DNA of 64,000 nt, from assembly GCA_947650285.1 (NCBI GenBank), contig CANTFL010000740.1, positions 62,001-126,000 of the forward strand, read 5' to 3'. Shown here one piece after another: positions 13,621 to 27,453 of this stretch. Below the pieces are notes generated by a model. That model saw nothing but the letters and a program-made list of their open reading frames with translations. It was not told where the DNA came from and ran no database searches. Made by a program: the position numbers and the translations under genes. Origin of the DNA: Hyaloperonospora brassicae. Its lineage: Eukaryota; Oomycota; Peronosporomycetes; Peronosporales; Peronosporaceae. Each line of letters starts with the position of its first letter. The first letter of the stretch is position 1.

Positions 13621-13796
13621 GAAAAATCTCAATTCCTCAGACTCTGCGATCGATGCAACCTTGTTTTTGTAAGGTCAATTAATACAGCTGCTTCTTTGAA
13701 ATTTTCCCAATCTACTCCTCAGTGGTATAAGAGTATCGAGAAGCAGATTTCTTTGAGATCCTTTGCCAGAATAATTTAAACGAACCCGAGCCCAAG

Positions 13797-14115
13797 ATGG
13801 AGAAATACTGGAGTCCCGGAATCTCCAATGGATATGATTGCGTTGCAAATAACGTGTTGAATACCGGGGGCGACGCAAAAAGTGAAGGCAGAATTCGATG
13901 GGAAAAGGCCATGGTTGAGTTCACTATGATGAAAGTAAAGATTGCTTCGACTCCGATCCTCAAATACTTTTATCGAGAGCGATCTCCAGTAATCGCAGTA
14001 CATGAAATCTAGTAATTGGACTCTGCCTCTTTGTTGCAAAGTTACTATGGTTTACATTGGTCGGTGATGTTTCAAATCTCACGCTGATCGACAATGTGTG
14101 ATCCTTGAGACGCTG
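13797..14115 (+). pseudogene. Element C RNase H start, broken
   Basis: A 71-codon plus-strand frame contains FTMMKVKIASTPILKYF followed by RSPVIAVHEI. Gypsy polyproteins have this pattern at the RT-RNase H connection: a Phe-x-x-Leu-Lys helix, then PIL--FD, then a strand leading to the first RNase H Asp. Here the position of that Asp appears changed in VHEI. The frame stops at 14012, and related sequence (YYGLHW) continues in another frame. Confidence 0.6.
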
Positions 14116-14899
14116 GAGGCAAGTATCATTACTCATGAAAAATCTGGTGAAGTATTAATCGCGTTTGTACTCAAGAAGTGACCCATACAGAGCATAAGTA
14201 TGCCGCCTCTAACAGTGAGGAAGGACGAACGACTGCTGATGATCATGTTTGACGTATCCGTTTGAATAAAGCGAAAAGTGTGGCGCGTATATTTCTGTTG
14301 TGTGAGAACTCCCACAGTCAAAAATATCGTGGCGGCTGCATCCGATTACACATCGGATCTGACTGTGATACAAATTATCGTACCAAGAGATGCTGTTGCG
14401 TTTCGAGCTACTATCAGATTGGAATCGGGAACGCTTCATCATTTGTAGCAATTCGAATCTGCCTATCCAACCATAGCAAGGCGAAATAGACTGTAAAGGC
14501 AAGGCCTGCAGTTATTGCGATACAAAGCAATAGCAAGATTGCGATCGTGGTCTATTTATGAATTCATACATGTAAAACGAGCCTGGTCTTTAACCACAGA
14601 TTGAATTTCGAGTGAAGATTTGCAAGAGGAGAAAGGCAGGATCGTCGTGACCGAAAAAGGTCGGCAGAAAGAAATTACGCTCGATCGATTGGACATATTT
14701 GTAATACCTGATGGTACGGAGGCGGTTATTGAGGTGGTATCGATTACCAGATCTGCTGAATATAGATGTCGCGAGCCAATATATTAAGATGAAGAAGTAC
14801 TGGTATTGATTACCAGATCCGCCGGATAGAGCTGTCGAGAGACGGAATATAAGATGAAGATGAAGTAGGACAACCGATCCGGATTGAGAGTATTTAACA

Positions 14900-16200
14900 A
14901 GAGATAGGACAAATAGGTCTAACTTCATGATCTACAGCCATTACTTGATAGAGGATCTGACCAGGAAGAGTGCGGCAGAATTTACATTCAATTGCTCTAC
15001 TTGCACCTGATAACGAGGTGATATAAGAAGGGATGTTGTTAATTACATGACTCCAGCCCAATGAATGGTTGCATTAGAATGATGCGACTGGTAATACCAG
15101 AGTTGCTGCAAGATAACCAATAATAAATTTTGCACACTAGTGTGGAAGGCGGCTGTCAGGGTATTGGCGTGACATAATATCGGACAAGAGGTTGTTTTTT
15201 CACTGGAGAAATGTTTGTACAAAAGTGTGCAGCAGTTCATAGTGAACGTAAGGACTGCTAAACGATGAAACGGCGGATTTAGTGCGTGTGGGGTATAGCG
15301 TGGGAATGGCCAGGATTCCTGCCCGTTTCAGATGATTATTATGGATCACAAATTGTCTGTTTCTCGATCTTTTATGGGTAGTTAAGAGCTGTGACTTTAA
15401 ATTGATCGATTCTTCGAGTACGCCATTTCTTAAGCAAGCGAATCGATATTTGCTTAGAATACCGCCAAAACATATAACAAGTGTGTGTGTTCAAATCGCT
15501 CGGTGCAAGCGCCGTGGTCCGCCATGATAGAAAATCAAGATAATTGTTTTTTTTAATTAAATTATTAATGCAGGACAAAATTAGAAGAATAAGATGTCAT
15601 ATGACCCAGAAACAAACGGAATAGCCGAACGGATGGTGAAAAGCTTTACAAGATCGCATAATGTGTATGTGACGTATGTGGGTATAAGGGTTAGACACGA
15701 GCACGCAAAAAGGGTAACCTTAGCGATTCAGAACGCTTATGATTGAGTATGTGTTGACGCACATCTTTACTTCATACACGGGTGGGATCCTAGATCTACC
15801 CTAGAAGCTGCTGTACCCTTGGTAAGCACTAAATTACAAGAATATAATACGCTTAAATGGAGTTGGCGAATACAGCAACAGCACCAACGCGCAGATTTGC
15901 CGTAAACAATAGTCTTAAGGCCACAATACAGGATGAGACTGACCTACAAAATGCAGATCTGAATTCTACGGTCATCGAAATTGGATCACAAGTGTGGCTA
16001 TATTTATATCGAATTAAAGAAGGATACGCTCGAAAGCAGGCGCATGTGTGGCATGGGCCTTTCCGAGTCGCGGAATTATGTTGAGATTGCGCGTTACGAT
16101 CGAATATAGACGCCACACCTTCCAGGATTTTTTGCGGTAGTACATGTATCGAAGTTAAAAGAGAATATCTTTAATTGCCAAGCAAGCACATTGAGCTTAA
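14900..16200 (+). pseudogene. Element C integrase, broken
   Basis: Several blocks typical of one Phytophthora gypsy integrase are visible in shifting plus-strand frames. Near 15604 a frame reads DPETNGIAERMV, matching the block with the third catalytic residue. Near 15777 it reads HGWDPRSTLEA. At 15955-16078 it reads SQVWLYLYRIKEGYARK followed by VWHGPFRVAEL, the C-terminal GPF module. The first two catalytic Asp residues were not securely located. Stops and shifts separate all blocks. Confidence 0.7.
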
Positions 16201-19200
16201 CGGAAGCGAATCGAGTAAATTTTAAATAGCGCGATCTTACCAGAAGATAGCTGGAAGTTAAAGTTTAATCGATAATTTAATGGAATTAAAAAGTATCTCC
16301 TACATGAGGTCCGGTTAGAAGTTACGTATTGTACAAGTACATCGACAAAGTTTTGTTCTACTGAAACCTGTTACAGTGGTCCTGGTTAGGCGGATGAGGC
16401 GAAAATGAATTAAGGCGCTCTAACATTTGATTATAATCGCAGTCATACAATGATATATTAATTTAAGGCGACGCAATCCTACGAAGAAAGATCGCAGGAT
16501 CAACAACCTAACGGTGTTTGTAGGGAAAATAAGATGTGCAGGCCAGCTGCACATATATACTTGATAGGGATATATGTTTTTAAAGAGTAAGAGAATCGAG
16601 GCGATTCAATCTCGGCATCGTGAACGAAGGGCCTGATGAAAGAATTTATTTCGGACATGACTGCAGAACATAACAGGATAATTGTGTCGATAAAGTTAAA
16701 TGAAGACCGCCAAAGATCAAGGGCGAGAGGATTTGTCTGGTAGGCGCGATATTAGCGATACAAGATGCGGAGTCGATGATATACATAGTGGTGCACCAAG
16801 TATTGGCTAAGTAAATCATCGATAACGTCGAGAACAGATAGGGATGTTTAGACGCTTGAAATGAAGACCAATATACCCTTGCGTCTCTCTTCCGCCCTCA
16901 GGAAGTTTTAAAAGACAAGATTTGGCAAGATGTGATTAATTGCAGTGCCCGTAATTTATTCCCTGCTAAAATACTCAATGAAAAATCGCATACCAGAAGG
17001 TCCCCGTTTGGGATCGTCTGTTCTTGCGCTGACTGATATAATAAGGCAGATTGGAACGTCCTTGTCGCTAGCCTGGAGTTATGGGCAACAGGTGCGTAAG
17101 CTCCCACAATTTCTACGCGTCTGTAATTATAACCATTTGATAAAGGTTGAGCAGAGTGTGAAATTAGTTTAATGGCTTAGAAGAGATCGGCTCGACCAGA
17201 GATTTTCAAATGAAATACGGTATTTGGACGTATAGGGACGATGTCTGCGCAAAGGTGACCACGCAAGGTTTCCATTCGGTGGCGACTGGTGCGAGATCAG
17301 AAACCAATTCCCTCAGAAATAGATTCTCTTTTAGCTTGATGCAACGATGGAAGAATAGCTTCAATGACAGATCCGGAAGGCAGATCTCTCCGATTCGCCT
17401 CGCCGACCATGAGGCAATTTGAACATTCAATATAGGGACGTGAAAACGATACACCGGGATCCACTGGCTGTGAGGAATCTTCGTCGACTAGAGATCATTG
17501 AGATCGTCGGGAGAAAGGAGACCACGGACCTTTCGCAATCTTCGTCAGCTAAGCTGATGGCGCCATTTAAATATTTAGAGGCTTCTCCGTGCGTATCCAT
17601 CATGGAAATATAAAGGAGATCGCAGAAAACAACCGATCAGAGGGACCGGGAATGACACTGCGCGGAGATTCCACATCGATGGATATCCAGGATACATCCG
17701 AGGCATCGTCGGTAGTAGTAAAACGAAGCGCCGAAGAGCGGGATAGCGAGAGAACCTAAGGGTCCTTGCCCAAGCGGATCGCACCGATCACTCGCTGTCT
17801 GACTCAATTAATAAAGATGCACGTGACTTCTTCATACCTCAAGCCTTAGGTCACCGCTTTTACCGCGCGAAGACTTCACGTTTGAGAAGACTGGGAAGGA
17901 TCATGCTAGTATTTGTGTTCCGGTAAAGAGGAACCTTAGAGCTAGCGGCGGGCGGATCTGACGGGATCTTGCTCTTAAGACGCTTGCTTGAAGAAGCGGT
18001 AGACAAATCCGAAGACGTTTCGCTCCAAAGGTGTTTACGAGACGGAGCGGCTGATCTTGCGGCAGCAGCAGCGGTCGATACGAGCGGATATGCTGCTGGA
18101 GAATCTTACAAGCAAGGCTGGAGCTGGAGTGACGAACAGAGGTTTGATGACGGATGGCTTGGTCTCTCTCGTCTTTCATACGGTACCAGATCTTCGGGCA
18201 GCTCAAGTCTTGCACCCTCGGCCCATATTTGGTTTTGCAGATGGGTGGCGGCGGCGGTCCTAACGTGAAGATCAATCACGATGAGACGGAGGTCTGTTGG
18301 GATGAATTGCGTGAGGTATCGTAAAAGGCCTGTCTCCTGTTAGAGATCCGAGCAGCCTTTTTGGAATTGGAAGCCCCTTGTGATATATTAAGAGTGTGCG
18401 TTTATATGAGACTGGTTTATATCATTCATCTTCGCCGTTGCGGCGGGCACATCCCTCCGCAACGAAGCCAGAGACCGATTAAAAATCTATTTGACGGTGT
18501 GGCGCTCGAGCTTGGCCTTGTGGAGTGCTGATTTCAGGCACTTGATATCTTCAGACTAATCTAGGCGACTAATCTTTGAACATCGCTTAAGTTCTCGCAA
18601 TGACCCCGACACAAGCTTCCCTATTTGTCCTGCACAATTACACGCATATTTACACGTATGGAGCAACTGACGCTCAAAGATTATACAAACCTTCTTTTAC
18701 TGTTTCTTGTGGGTGCGTTCATCGTCAAAATAACCCCAGAGATTCCTACTGATCTAGCATTGCTTTCTGGGCATCGACTTGATCGAAGTGGGAGGTCAAC
18801 ATATCAGTTAGCTCCTGACGACTAGTTGTCACAAGTGGACCGACGCGAGAGCTCTGGTAGAAAAGACCCTGATCTTCCATGTTCATATTGATTGGATACG
18901 GATTCGCCGAATCCGGAGAAAGCAATTGACGGATCTGATCGAGGGGTGGGATGGATGATGGGAGCCGCTAAAGCCTAGAGGTAAGACTTCGTTATAGATG
19001 TATGCAAAGACGATGGAGGAGACGAAGGAACCATGAAGATGATTAATAAAGGATCATATGTAAAGCTAGATTGACGCTGCCCGCCAGCTAAATAAAACAT
19101 GAAACGATTGTGAAGAAGAGAATCGTAGGATATTATGCAAAAGGGACAAGATAAAGTCTTCTGTGGTACCAAGATTAATACGAGGTTCAAACCGATAAAA

Positions 19201-19560
19201 CACGACAATCGGATCCGTTCTTGGATAGAATCCGATTAGGTGGGGATTAATTCGAAAGAGAATTTAATCCGAAAGCGGATCCGATACAAAATCCGATCTA
19301 GACCTGTTTCAGGGGTAGGGGATAGATAAAGTAGCCAACGATGTACAAGAGACAAAGTAATTATTTGGAGGACGAGTGGCAAGTGCATTTTGGATTTCAT
19401 AGGCTGGGCCGTACGTCTCTCAAAATAGGTGGCTTACAATAAACAGGGTTTAAATACTTTGTTCTGCACTATCATGTGGCTACATCCCCCGGCTGGACCT
19501 CATTTTAACCTATTTTGGCATTCGAAACTGTGACATGTGTCGAACAAAGCCTCTCAATCA
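16200..19560 (+). other. Element C 3' region, non-coding or decayed
   Basis: Right after the integrase end LPEDSWKLKFNR can be read near 16240, which fits the acidic linker that follows integrase in this gypsy type. Beyond about 16300 no domain is recognisable. The overlapping frames on both strands at 17901-18275 come from a GC-richer patch, and I see no support for a separate gene. Confidence 0.4.
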
Positions 19561-20434
19561 CTTATCTTTTCGTTTGCGCGCGACGTGGCACATTTCCGGG
19601 AAGGATCGCGTACGACTTCCCGGTCTTTCGTATATGCCACGCCACCGAGCCGGATCAGTATATAAATCGTATATAGTTTGAATGGAATCTTCATTGATAT
19701 TATGCTTCCGGGCACGTAATCAAGGACTTCGGCATGAATCAATCGAGTAAGAGTCACGGCAAATTTACGGCAAAGTAGTAAAGAATGGCATCCCGATGAT
19801 TCAAACAAGAATATCACGCGTTTCTCAAGATAAACTAATATTTTTGGATGATTTGCCCGATAAATTTAAGACGCTTAGATAAATGGTTTGATAACAGATT
19901 AATCATAATTTCAATTTACTCGAAACGAAAAGCGTTGACTCGTACAGATTGGATCTTTGGCCTTTCGGCTAAAATTAAAAGTCGCGCCTCTTGTCCATAC
20001 AAGTGTCGCACCTGAAGTTTTAAGGCAGGTGCGTTTAAAACTCTTAAAAAACCGAGACAACGGCGATAGGGACAGCAAGATATACAGGGTGATCAAGAGC
20101 GCAAAACGGCTCAAGTGGTGAGAAGGTAATGTTTAATAAGAAATACATATTGGACTAAGCAATTTCGTTGAGACCTAGGTATCTCATATCGAAAACATAC
20201 AAGTGACCTGTGATCGCGTGACGATTTCCACGCAATCAACATAGTCTCAAACAAGGTCAAGTTTAGCATCTACTCGGTCCACCGTGAAGAGTGCAGCCCG
20301 CCTTAACGACGGGTACACAAGTTAAGAAAAAATAAAGCACAAACACGGAGTTATCCCTCAGATAGTCGGTCGTTTAAGCGCCATTAAAGAGGCAAAACTA
20401 CATCAGCAAATTCGTGAGCTCCGCTCCACCACAC
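19560..20434 (+). repeat. Element C right (3') LTR
   Basis: Landmarks shared with the left LTR and with the inverted copy at 2.1-3.06 kb occur in the same order: TATGCCACGCC near 19630, ATTTTTGGATGATTTGCCC near 19845, ACGGCTCAAGTGGTGAGAAGG near 20104, and AGTGCAGCCCGCC followed by GACGGGTACACAAG near 20291. Compared with the inverted copy there is extra sequence of roughly 150 bases between the second and third landmarks. The right limit, at CCACCACACT, is followed almost at once by sequence homologous to element B. Confidence 0.6.
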
Positions 20435-20454
20435 TAACGCGGCAGACAATTATT

Positions 20455-22190
20455 TGTCTGGTACTTCGACTTTATCTACAACGCCTGAAGCTGCAATTGC
20501 ACGTAGTTCTACATCACTCCCAAATAATGATTTGCCTACATAACCGGTTGCCACAGGTGCTCGTGGTTTGCACCACGTAATGATAATGGCTACGACGTGG
20601 AGCTCATCTACTCTGGCGAGTCGGACGACGGGTCCCTCACTACAGTCACTACGTCACCCATTTTCTTTTTAAGAGCTATTGTAAGCCTTTGGATACGAAG
20701 GCTCGGCCAAAAAGATATATAAAAATTGCATCATAGTCTTTTTGACTGAAAGTAGGTCTTACCACAAATAATTTTTGCCCGCGTCTAATGAACTCGCATT
20801 CGCAATATTACGAAAATGACTCACGCCATCGTAGTTCTGAATTTCGTAATTTCAAGCAATCTTATTTATGCGACGTGGGAGGCTTCTATGATAAAGCAAG
20901 CCTCTGATGATAATTCGTGGCGTCAGCCCCAAGCGGCACATCAACATATTTCCGGTGAAAAATAGACACCATCGAATACTGATATTCGATGCTTTAAGGT
21001 TTCACGGCCATGAAATCAGCGCGAGCAACTTTCGCGCTTAAGAGAGTCTATAATTTAATGAATACTGAGCGCACCGGTGGCACGGCGGAGACATACGCTT
21101 ACAATGCTGGTGGCTGGTCGGGACGCATTCATCCGTAACTTTAAGCCTTTAGAGGCGATGCATGGCTGCACAAATTCGATGTGGCACAAATTAGGTTTGA
21201 GAAGATCAAATATAAGCGGTGCATGAATAAGGCTGCATTAGTTGCCTCGTGAGGTATGTGTTCCTTGCCTTGCGAGGGTGGAACCATGAGCAGGTTGTAA
21301 AGCGAAGTCGCAGCATATTTAAAAATTAGTATTTTCTTTAGTTAGCCCTGCAGAAAGGCTTCATTCTCGGCTTATTTGCGCGAGGCGATCGCAGATTTAA
21401 AATTCCTTTATCCAGTGATCTAGGCGCGTATAATCCAAATTTCTACTTACCCACGGGATGCGCCTGATTGTACTGTTCGGCAAGTCCCTAAACATCAGTC
21501 AACGTCTAGCCATTATATTACCAGCTATTATGCGAAGGTAAATACTCCGTCCAGCGATCGATGCAGCTCTCTCTCTCTTCTCATCTCGATTCGATTAATT
21601 TAAGACTTTTCTCGACGTGATATCTCTAAACAAAACACGAGTTAATTAAAGATTGTGGTGGAGGAGGGAATAATAGGCTGACCCAATTGCCGCTTTTGCA
21701 TTAGGTAATCTACCGACACGAGCGTGTCCTCTGCAATTTGCAAGATGACGTCTGTCTTGAGGGAAAGTGTTGTCATAAGCTATCGGCGATGGTGCTACGT
21801 CACCGTGCCGATCGTTTAAAGGAGCGAGAGAATTCTTCAAAGGCTAAACTGGAGTACGAACAAGAAGCTCGCCGTCACAAGCGTGACAGACGGAATCATC
21901 TGGTCGCAATACCATGTCGATAACGAACCAGCTCGTAATCTGTATCGCGACCACAATGATCTGCTGAAGCATTTCGTTTGTGCTGGCTATCTCCACTGTC
22001 GGAAAAATCCGCGCACTGATGATACGTGTGGAGACAGACAACGTGATTTATCAAAAGGGTTTGCATTCCACGTGGCAAATCGATCATGGGTGCAATCCTT
22101 CAGCGATAAAGTACACAAAACATATTTATCATTTTCGGCAGTAGTAAGATTCTACAGACCTAAAAGAATGCATTTCGAGGTAGGTTAATT
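20455..22190 (+). pseudogene. Element A antisense ORF remnant
   Basis: On the strand opposite gag-pol, sequence homologous to the element B antisense region can be followed. VELIYSGESDD near 20600 matches GVVFCGESDV of copy B. The DNA near 21000 (TTCACGGCCATGAAATCAGC, then GCGAGCAACTTTCGCGC) matches 58108. A charged helix at 21790-21915 (RADRLKERENSSKAKLEYEQ) is followed in another frame by HVDNEPARNLYRDHNDLLKH. The second block corresponds to the coiled-coil end of copy B. Many stops show it is non-functional. Function is unknown. Confidence 0.55.
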
Positions 22191-22249
22191 GTACACTTGA
22201 GTAAGAGGTCATTAACACTTCATTAATACAAGTGTTTACAATGATAAGG

Positions 22250-25200
22250 TTTCAGCGTTCCGTTTCTGTCGATCCGTCACGTCAGCGACGGAATCCCGCA
22301 CGAAACGGACTACTGATTCTCGGGTCAGCAGAAACACCTTTGTTGATTTTGTTATGTCTGTACTAGTGCGATTTCTTGCCATGATAAGAGATCTTCTCCC
22401 GGTATATCAATGGTGTTATCATAATCGCTGGTATCGTCATTGGCGATGATGGATAATACCAGAATTTTCATCATCATCTGTGTCAGTAAACGAAGTCACT
22501 TTTTCTGAAGTTGGTTGCATCGTTCATGTCGCCATGGCAGACGTCGGCATCGTTGATGACGACTTGACCGTCGACACATGACTGGGAAGAGACAATTGTT
22601 TTGTCCTAATCAATTTCGTCCCCTCTTATAGAAGAGCTACGCACTAAAAGGTTGGGAATGCGTAGGTGGGTGTAAGATAATAACGAAGAGCGATTTATGC
22701 GTTGTGGACGCATGCAATAGGTGGTTTTGGCAAATCAGACCATCGGCAAAAGTCACATCAAGTCGTAAACGAGTGAACGTATTGTCAAACGATCTCCAAA
22801 AAAATCAATTGTCACGTAACGACCAACCGTCGGTTTTCGTATGCTTAGATGTTTACATATTCAACCGTGTTCCGATCACTCGGAACTCAAACTGCCAGAA
22901 ATCTGCAGAAGACCGAGAGTTACGGATGGAGCCGAGTTCACGGGTTGCCGGCGAGTCGAAAAATGTGTCTATGAAGACACGCTCACATTCGGGTGAATAA
23001 CTTGACTTATAGATCGCAGCAACAATCACAATCTATCACAAACGAATACAAAAAGACAAAAATACAATTATTCTTGCGTTTTTCTATGCACATCCGAAGA
23101 TGAAATCGATATACACGGAATCCCATCACTAATACGACACGGGTAAAGGCTGTTAAGGTACACGATATGAAGTACTTGGCTTCGACTGTCGACGCACATC
23201 GCAAGAACGGACGTATCAGCGCACACAATAGTACTTGCGGGGCCACTAAATGTCTCGATTTGCCGCCATTTAAATCCTTTCTCGACCACGACAACCTTCT
23301 GTTGTAGCATCAAGACACTCGTACTTGATTCACAAGTGAAAATTATAATGAGTTGATAAGAAAACACTAGACGTGTCACCGACAATGGCTGTATAATAGA
23401 GCAACCTGTTTCATGTTGTGTTCAATCCGATAGGGAGCGATACGATGCCAATAATTTTATAGAGGTGTCAGAGATCAATCTACAATGTCATTTATCAAGT
23501 GTAAGATATCCTAACACCTGCTTTGACGTTTCTTACGTCGTCAATCTGTGTTGAAGGCGGTATACGAGAGACAAGTTTTGCAAGAGTGAGGTCATTATCA
23601 CTTTTGAAACGCGTAGCGGGCTCAAAGTCGGGTGGGCGAGAATGCGCGTTAGCGACGACATGAAGTCTTCCTGTCTTAGAATCCACGATGACGTCATATT
23701 TTCTAATAAAATACATTCACCACGTCATTATTCACGAGAGTTAAATATTTATGGTTATGATTGAATGACGCATGAACCGTTTACACAAAGATTAATATGT
23801 CACCCAGGATACGGACTCAAAAGTTTACATTTGTATGCTTCATGGCAAGGCGTCACTAGTCATGCACTAGTATTTTACGTTAAGCTATTTGCAGCTGAAG
23901 CTAGGATAGCAGACGTCGCGATCACCGCCGTCTATAACTGATTGCATCAACGTACAGCCGATTGCGAGTTTTCTGGCAGCACAGACCACATAAAATGGTC
24001 CGTTCTGATCTGCAATCACCATTTTGGGCTATTGCATCTAACTCTGCTAGATAAACTTGAATGGAATATGACAATCTGCGTTCCATTAACCCTTGAATAA
24101 TTTTTCAGGAAGCAAAAGATGATCGGTCATCTCGGCGTGATTGATAGAGCACCTTTGCAATTACGTTGCTATTCCGACGAACTTCTTTTGTCCCTTGACA
24201 TCGACTGGCACAGTCCAGTCGGTAATCGCCTTGATCGTTTCGAAATCAGGGGTTACGACGTTTTTTACCACGATGCAACCATGAAGTGGTATTTCGCAAG
24301 CTGTGAATATACACGTTTTGAAATTGGCGTATAACTTATGCTTGCGTACAAGTGCAAGAACATGTGAGTTTTACAAACCACAACGTCCATATTTCCTTTC
24401 ATAACCGGATATGGACGAACACATCGTCGAAGTAACTCGGTGCGAGAATTCGCACCAATCTTGACAGATCCATCACACATCCTTTATATTTGGCAGGGGC
24501 ACTGCTTAGCCGTTCTGGCATCACTAGACGCTACGAAGATGCACCACTCGGTATAGTCATCGGCGTGTTTAGGGGTGTACTGTTTTTGCAAGAGGATCTG
24601 ATAAAATCCATTTATCAAATTCCAATACGAAAAGATAATACTCTTTGACATACCATCTATGATTCCGTCCTTCCTCGGTATCGGCGTTTGAGCAGGTACC
24701 GTTGCAGAATTCAATTTGTTATACGCTTGCACTATCCTCCATCTTACTGTGGCTATACGCATACTGAAGTCGGAGACGTTTGAGGTGAAAATGACTCCCT
24801 CACAAGACCCGCCGCATAGCGATCGAAAAAGAACTTGTCGATCGCTAGTACTTGTTCACGAGGCAGTGACCACTGCTTCATTATACCGTAATTTCATCCC
24901 GATATGATCTCGACTTCATGTCCGGTGCCTTTGTCCTAAGGCAAATCCCATAGTACGAATTAAGAAAATGCGTTAGTAAATCCCGTCAAATCGTTATGCA
25001 AATAATTTGCCTAAAAGAAATTTCACGATTGAAACGTGTATCGCTTAATCCGAGTCTTCTTGTCAAGGACATTTTCATCCATCGATATAAGATAACAAGA
25101 TGTTTTTTTGGGTTCTCAGCAAATACTATTGCCTCCCTAGTATCTGTCACATACTCATTCTTTGTACCGAGTATGTAGATCTGCTTGACGTTGCCACTAC

Positions 25201-25480
25201 TCAAGTCGAAAAGAAAAGTTTTGGTTAAAACGTTGGCAAATAAAAGTATTTTAGAATAAAATCCAGAGGTGCAACCAGATTAAGCGTGTAAGCGCATACG
25301 CTTTACCTGTCATTAATTAAGACATTCAATGTATCGGTTTCTTCTTGTTAATTTATTTTCAAAGGTTGCTGCGGAATCATTTCCTCGCAAACTAACGCAT
25401 ACAAATTGTTTATCAAGCACATGAGAACTCATTACCTGAACGTTTTCGGGTCATGGTCGCACTGCCCGAACCAGACTTTC
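22250..25480 (-). pseudogene. Element A pol remnants (IN, RNase H, RT, PR)
   Basis: Read on the minus strand, 24484-24762 holds VRWRIVQAYNKLNSATVPAQ and later LINGFYQI, matching the RT blocks WRIVHAFNKLN and LMDGFYQI of element B. At 23495-23716 KYDVIVDSKTGRLHVVANAH followed by SRPPDF matches the end of RNase H and the hinge that usually reads N-VADALSR. The 24986-25204 frame aligns with the protease-proximal frame of B. Integrase sequence is recognisable only through nucleotide alignment with B. All parts are broken. Confidence 0.6.
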
Positions 25481-26049
25481 GATGGTCGGCTCTAAGGTCG
25501 ACCTAGTAAAACCGTGTTGCCGCTACTGGGCAGCCAGTTTGTTCTTGTTTGGATGCTGCCCGCTAGGCATGCAGCCATGTCTCGGTACAACCCGATTTAT
25601 TCGAGAGTTAAACCTTCGGCGCTACCTTTGTTCACACACAGTCTCTGGTAGCTACACCAACAGTGTAGTGAGCAACTACACTGGAGTTTGTGCAGTAGTT
25701 CTAACGACCGCACCGCAAGCGAGGACAACGCAATAATAATATATTAATTCACACGCAGACATTCATCCGATGACCATCGGACTATAAAGCGGCAGGCATC
25801 TTCACGGATCGATGCTGCCAGCTCACTCTTGGCTCGTACCTTCTGAGCCAAGGTAATACCAGGATGACATCAAATTTATCATTTAGATCCAGTACGATGA
25901 AGTCATCATCGTACAGTTCAATCTATGACGTGTAGTAAATTCTTACTACATGTTTCTTAACGTTCATCGATGCGCCTTTAGCAAGGCACACCGTCATCCT
26001 CGTAAGGGCGATATCGCGCTCAACAAACTTCAGGCTGTGTCTCTTAACT

Positions 26050-27165
26050 AACTAGTGACAAAAAATCGTTCGAAGCCCACAGTTAACTAAAGCAAGAAGT
26101 GACAAATTCATTGTCATTTTCAAATTCACAGTGATGCGTGACATCTCATCATCAGGTGCAGAGGCGCACAATGCTTGTATATCTGGAGCAACTTTCGTCG
26201 ATCGATTCGCAAATTTTCTCAAGATCACTAAATCAGTAGGGTGCTCGACTCCGACTGACACGACCGGTTTTTTAAAAATCCGACTCGCTGCTGCGACATC
26301 GCAAGAGCATCGGAACTACGCCTGATGTCCTTCTTTTTTCGCATACGGTCGATCATTACGCTTAGTGTCGCGGGAAAATAAGCGAGGGGCACTACACTCG
26401 TAGACGTAGTGGACAAGGTTCTGACAGCGATTTAACTATGAAATTGATCGTTGTTTAATGAGCGAGGGAGACCGCTCACAACCGACTACGTTCATTGGTT
26501 TTGTACCTCAATCTCTTGTCATACCTATGGACTATAAGGGGCTGAAGTATCATGAGCTTTCCTTCCGCTAAAGGCTTCCTGTTGTGTGGTTGATATTGTG
26601 TGTTCAAGCCTATCCATCTCCGAGCGGAACGTGTGGTTTCTGACGGGATCACCAGCGAGACTCTGTTCGAAGACAGTGATTAATGCGTGCGATAATGGAC
26701 CGGGATAGTTAATTTATAATACTCGCAAGGATTCATGTGTGTTGAGCGAAATCGCGCACATCACGCATACCATACTTGAGTTGCAGGAGAAATTTAAAAG
26801 CCATAGACTCAGCCCGTGGCGGATCAACAGTTTCTCTGTGCCGGGTTATAGAGGCCTCATACCTCTAAAATACAGTTTGGTCGTTCATCTTGAGTCCGTA
26901 AACCCACGTTTTGGCGCGTCTTGTCAAGTGAATTTGAGCAGATACGAGTTTGATTTTCCCGTCGTCAATTCGACGTGCCCTTATAGCTTTGTGTAAATCG
27001 GAAAATTATAAGTACAGGGAGTCTCCTCCGACTTCTGTCTACGTGATAATACCAATCGTCAAGGTCTCGGGTCGTTCGCCTGCCTTGGCCCGGAAACAGC
27101 AGCCTGAGCCTGCTATTGTATCAGCAGCTCAGACGGTTGCGTACCCTGTTCCCCAACATCCCTGA
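26050..27165 (-). pseudogene. Element A gag remnant
   Basis: The stretch aligns with the gag end of element B, for example the DNA around 26131-26210 with 63263-63345 and around 26745-26790 with 63875-63920. No frame longer than about 85 codons survives and no zinc knuckle can be read. The left part may belong to the protease spacer. The assignment is by homology to B. Confidence 0.5.
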
Positions 27166-27453
27166 CTATAGAAAAAACATTTCTTTTGAAGCTTAATTAC
27201 CTTTTCTAGTGACGCGTCAAGTTCGTGTATTAAAAAATTCTCGACGGAAGAATGCAACTGATTCCTGTCTAGTGCAGATATCATGGCCGAAACTTAATTA
27301 TCTCTCACGGTCAAACTCATTCGTTCGACCGCGCTTCAATCGTGATCACTCAACCAGGAGTAGCTTTCACGCATTGCGAGCAAGCTGATGCAAACATCGT
27401 ACAACATGTTCATGTCCTGCTAGAAAGTTGCGGTCCTAGGAAGGACTACGAGG

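Larger units (their letters stand above)
7690..20434 (+). mobile_element. Element C: large decayed Ty3/gypsy retrotransposon
   Basis: Two direct LTR copies (about 7690-8589 and 19560-20434) bracket a plus-strand interior in which gag-like, protease-region, RT, RNase H and integrase pieces appear in Ty3/gypsy order. Every coding segment is broken by stops and frameshifts, and the LTRs are strongly diverged, so this is an old non-autonomous relic. The interior is more AT-rich than the gene island. Total length of about 12.7 kb is long for a gypsy element but compatible with the large gypsy families of Phytophthora. Boundaries are approximate. The right LTR abuts element A directly. Confidence 0.7.

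Noticed and set aside
17901..18275. 124-codon minus frame with Pro-rich start inside element C
   Set aside because: It overlaps plus frames in a GC-richer patch of the retroelement 3' region, with no motif.
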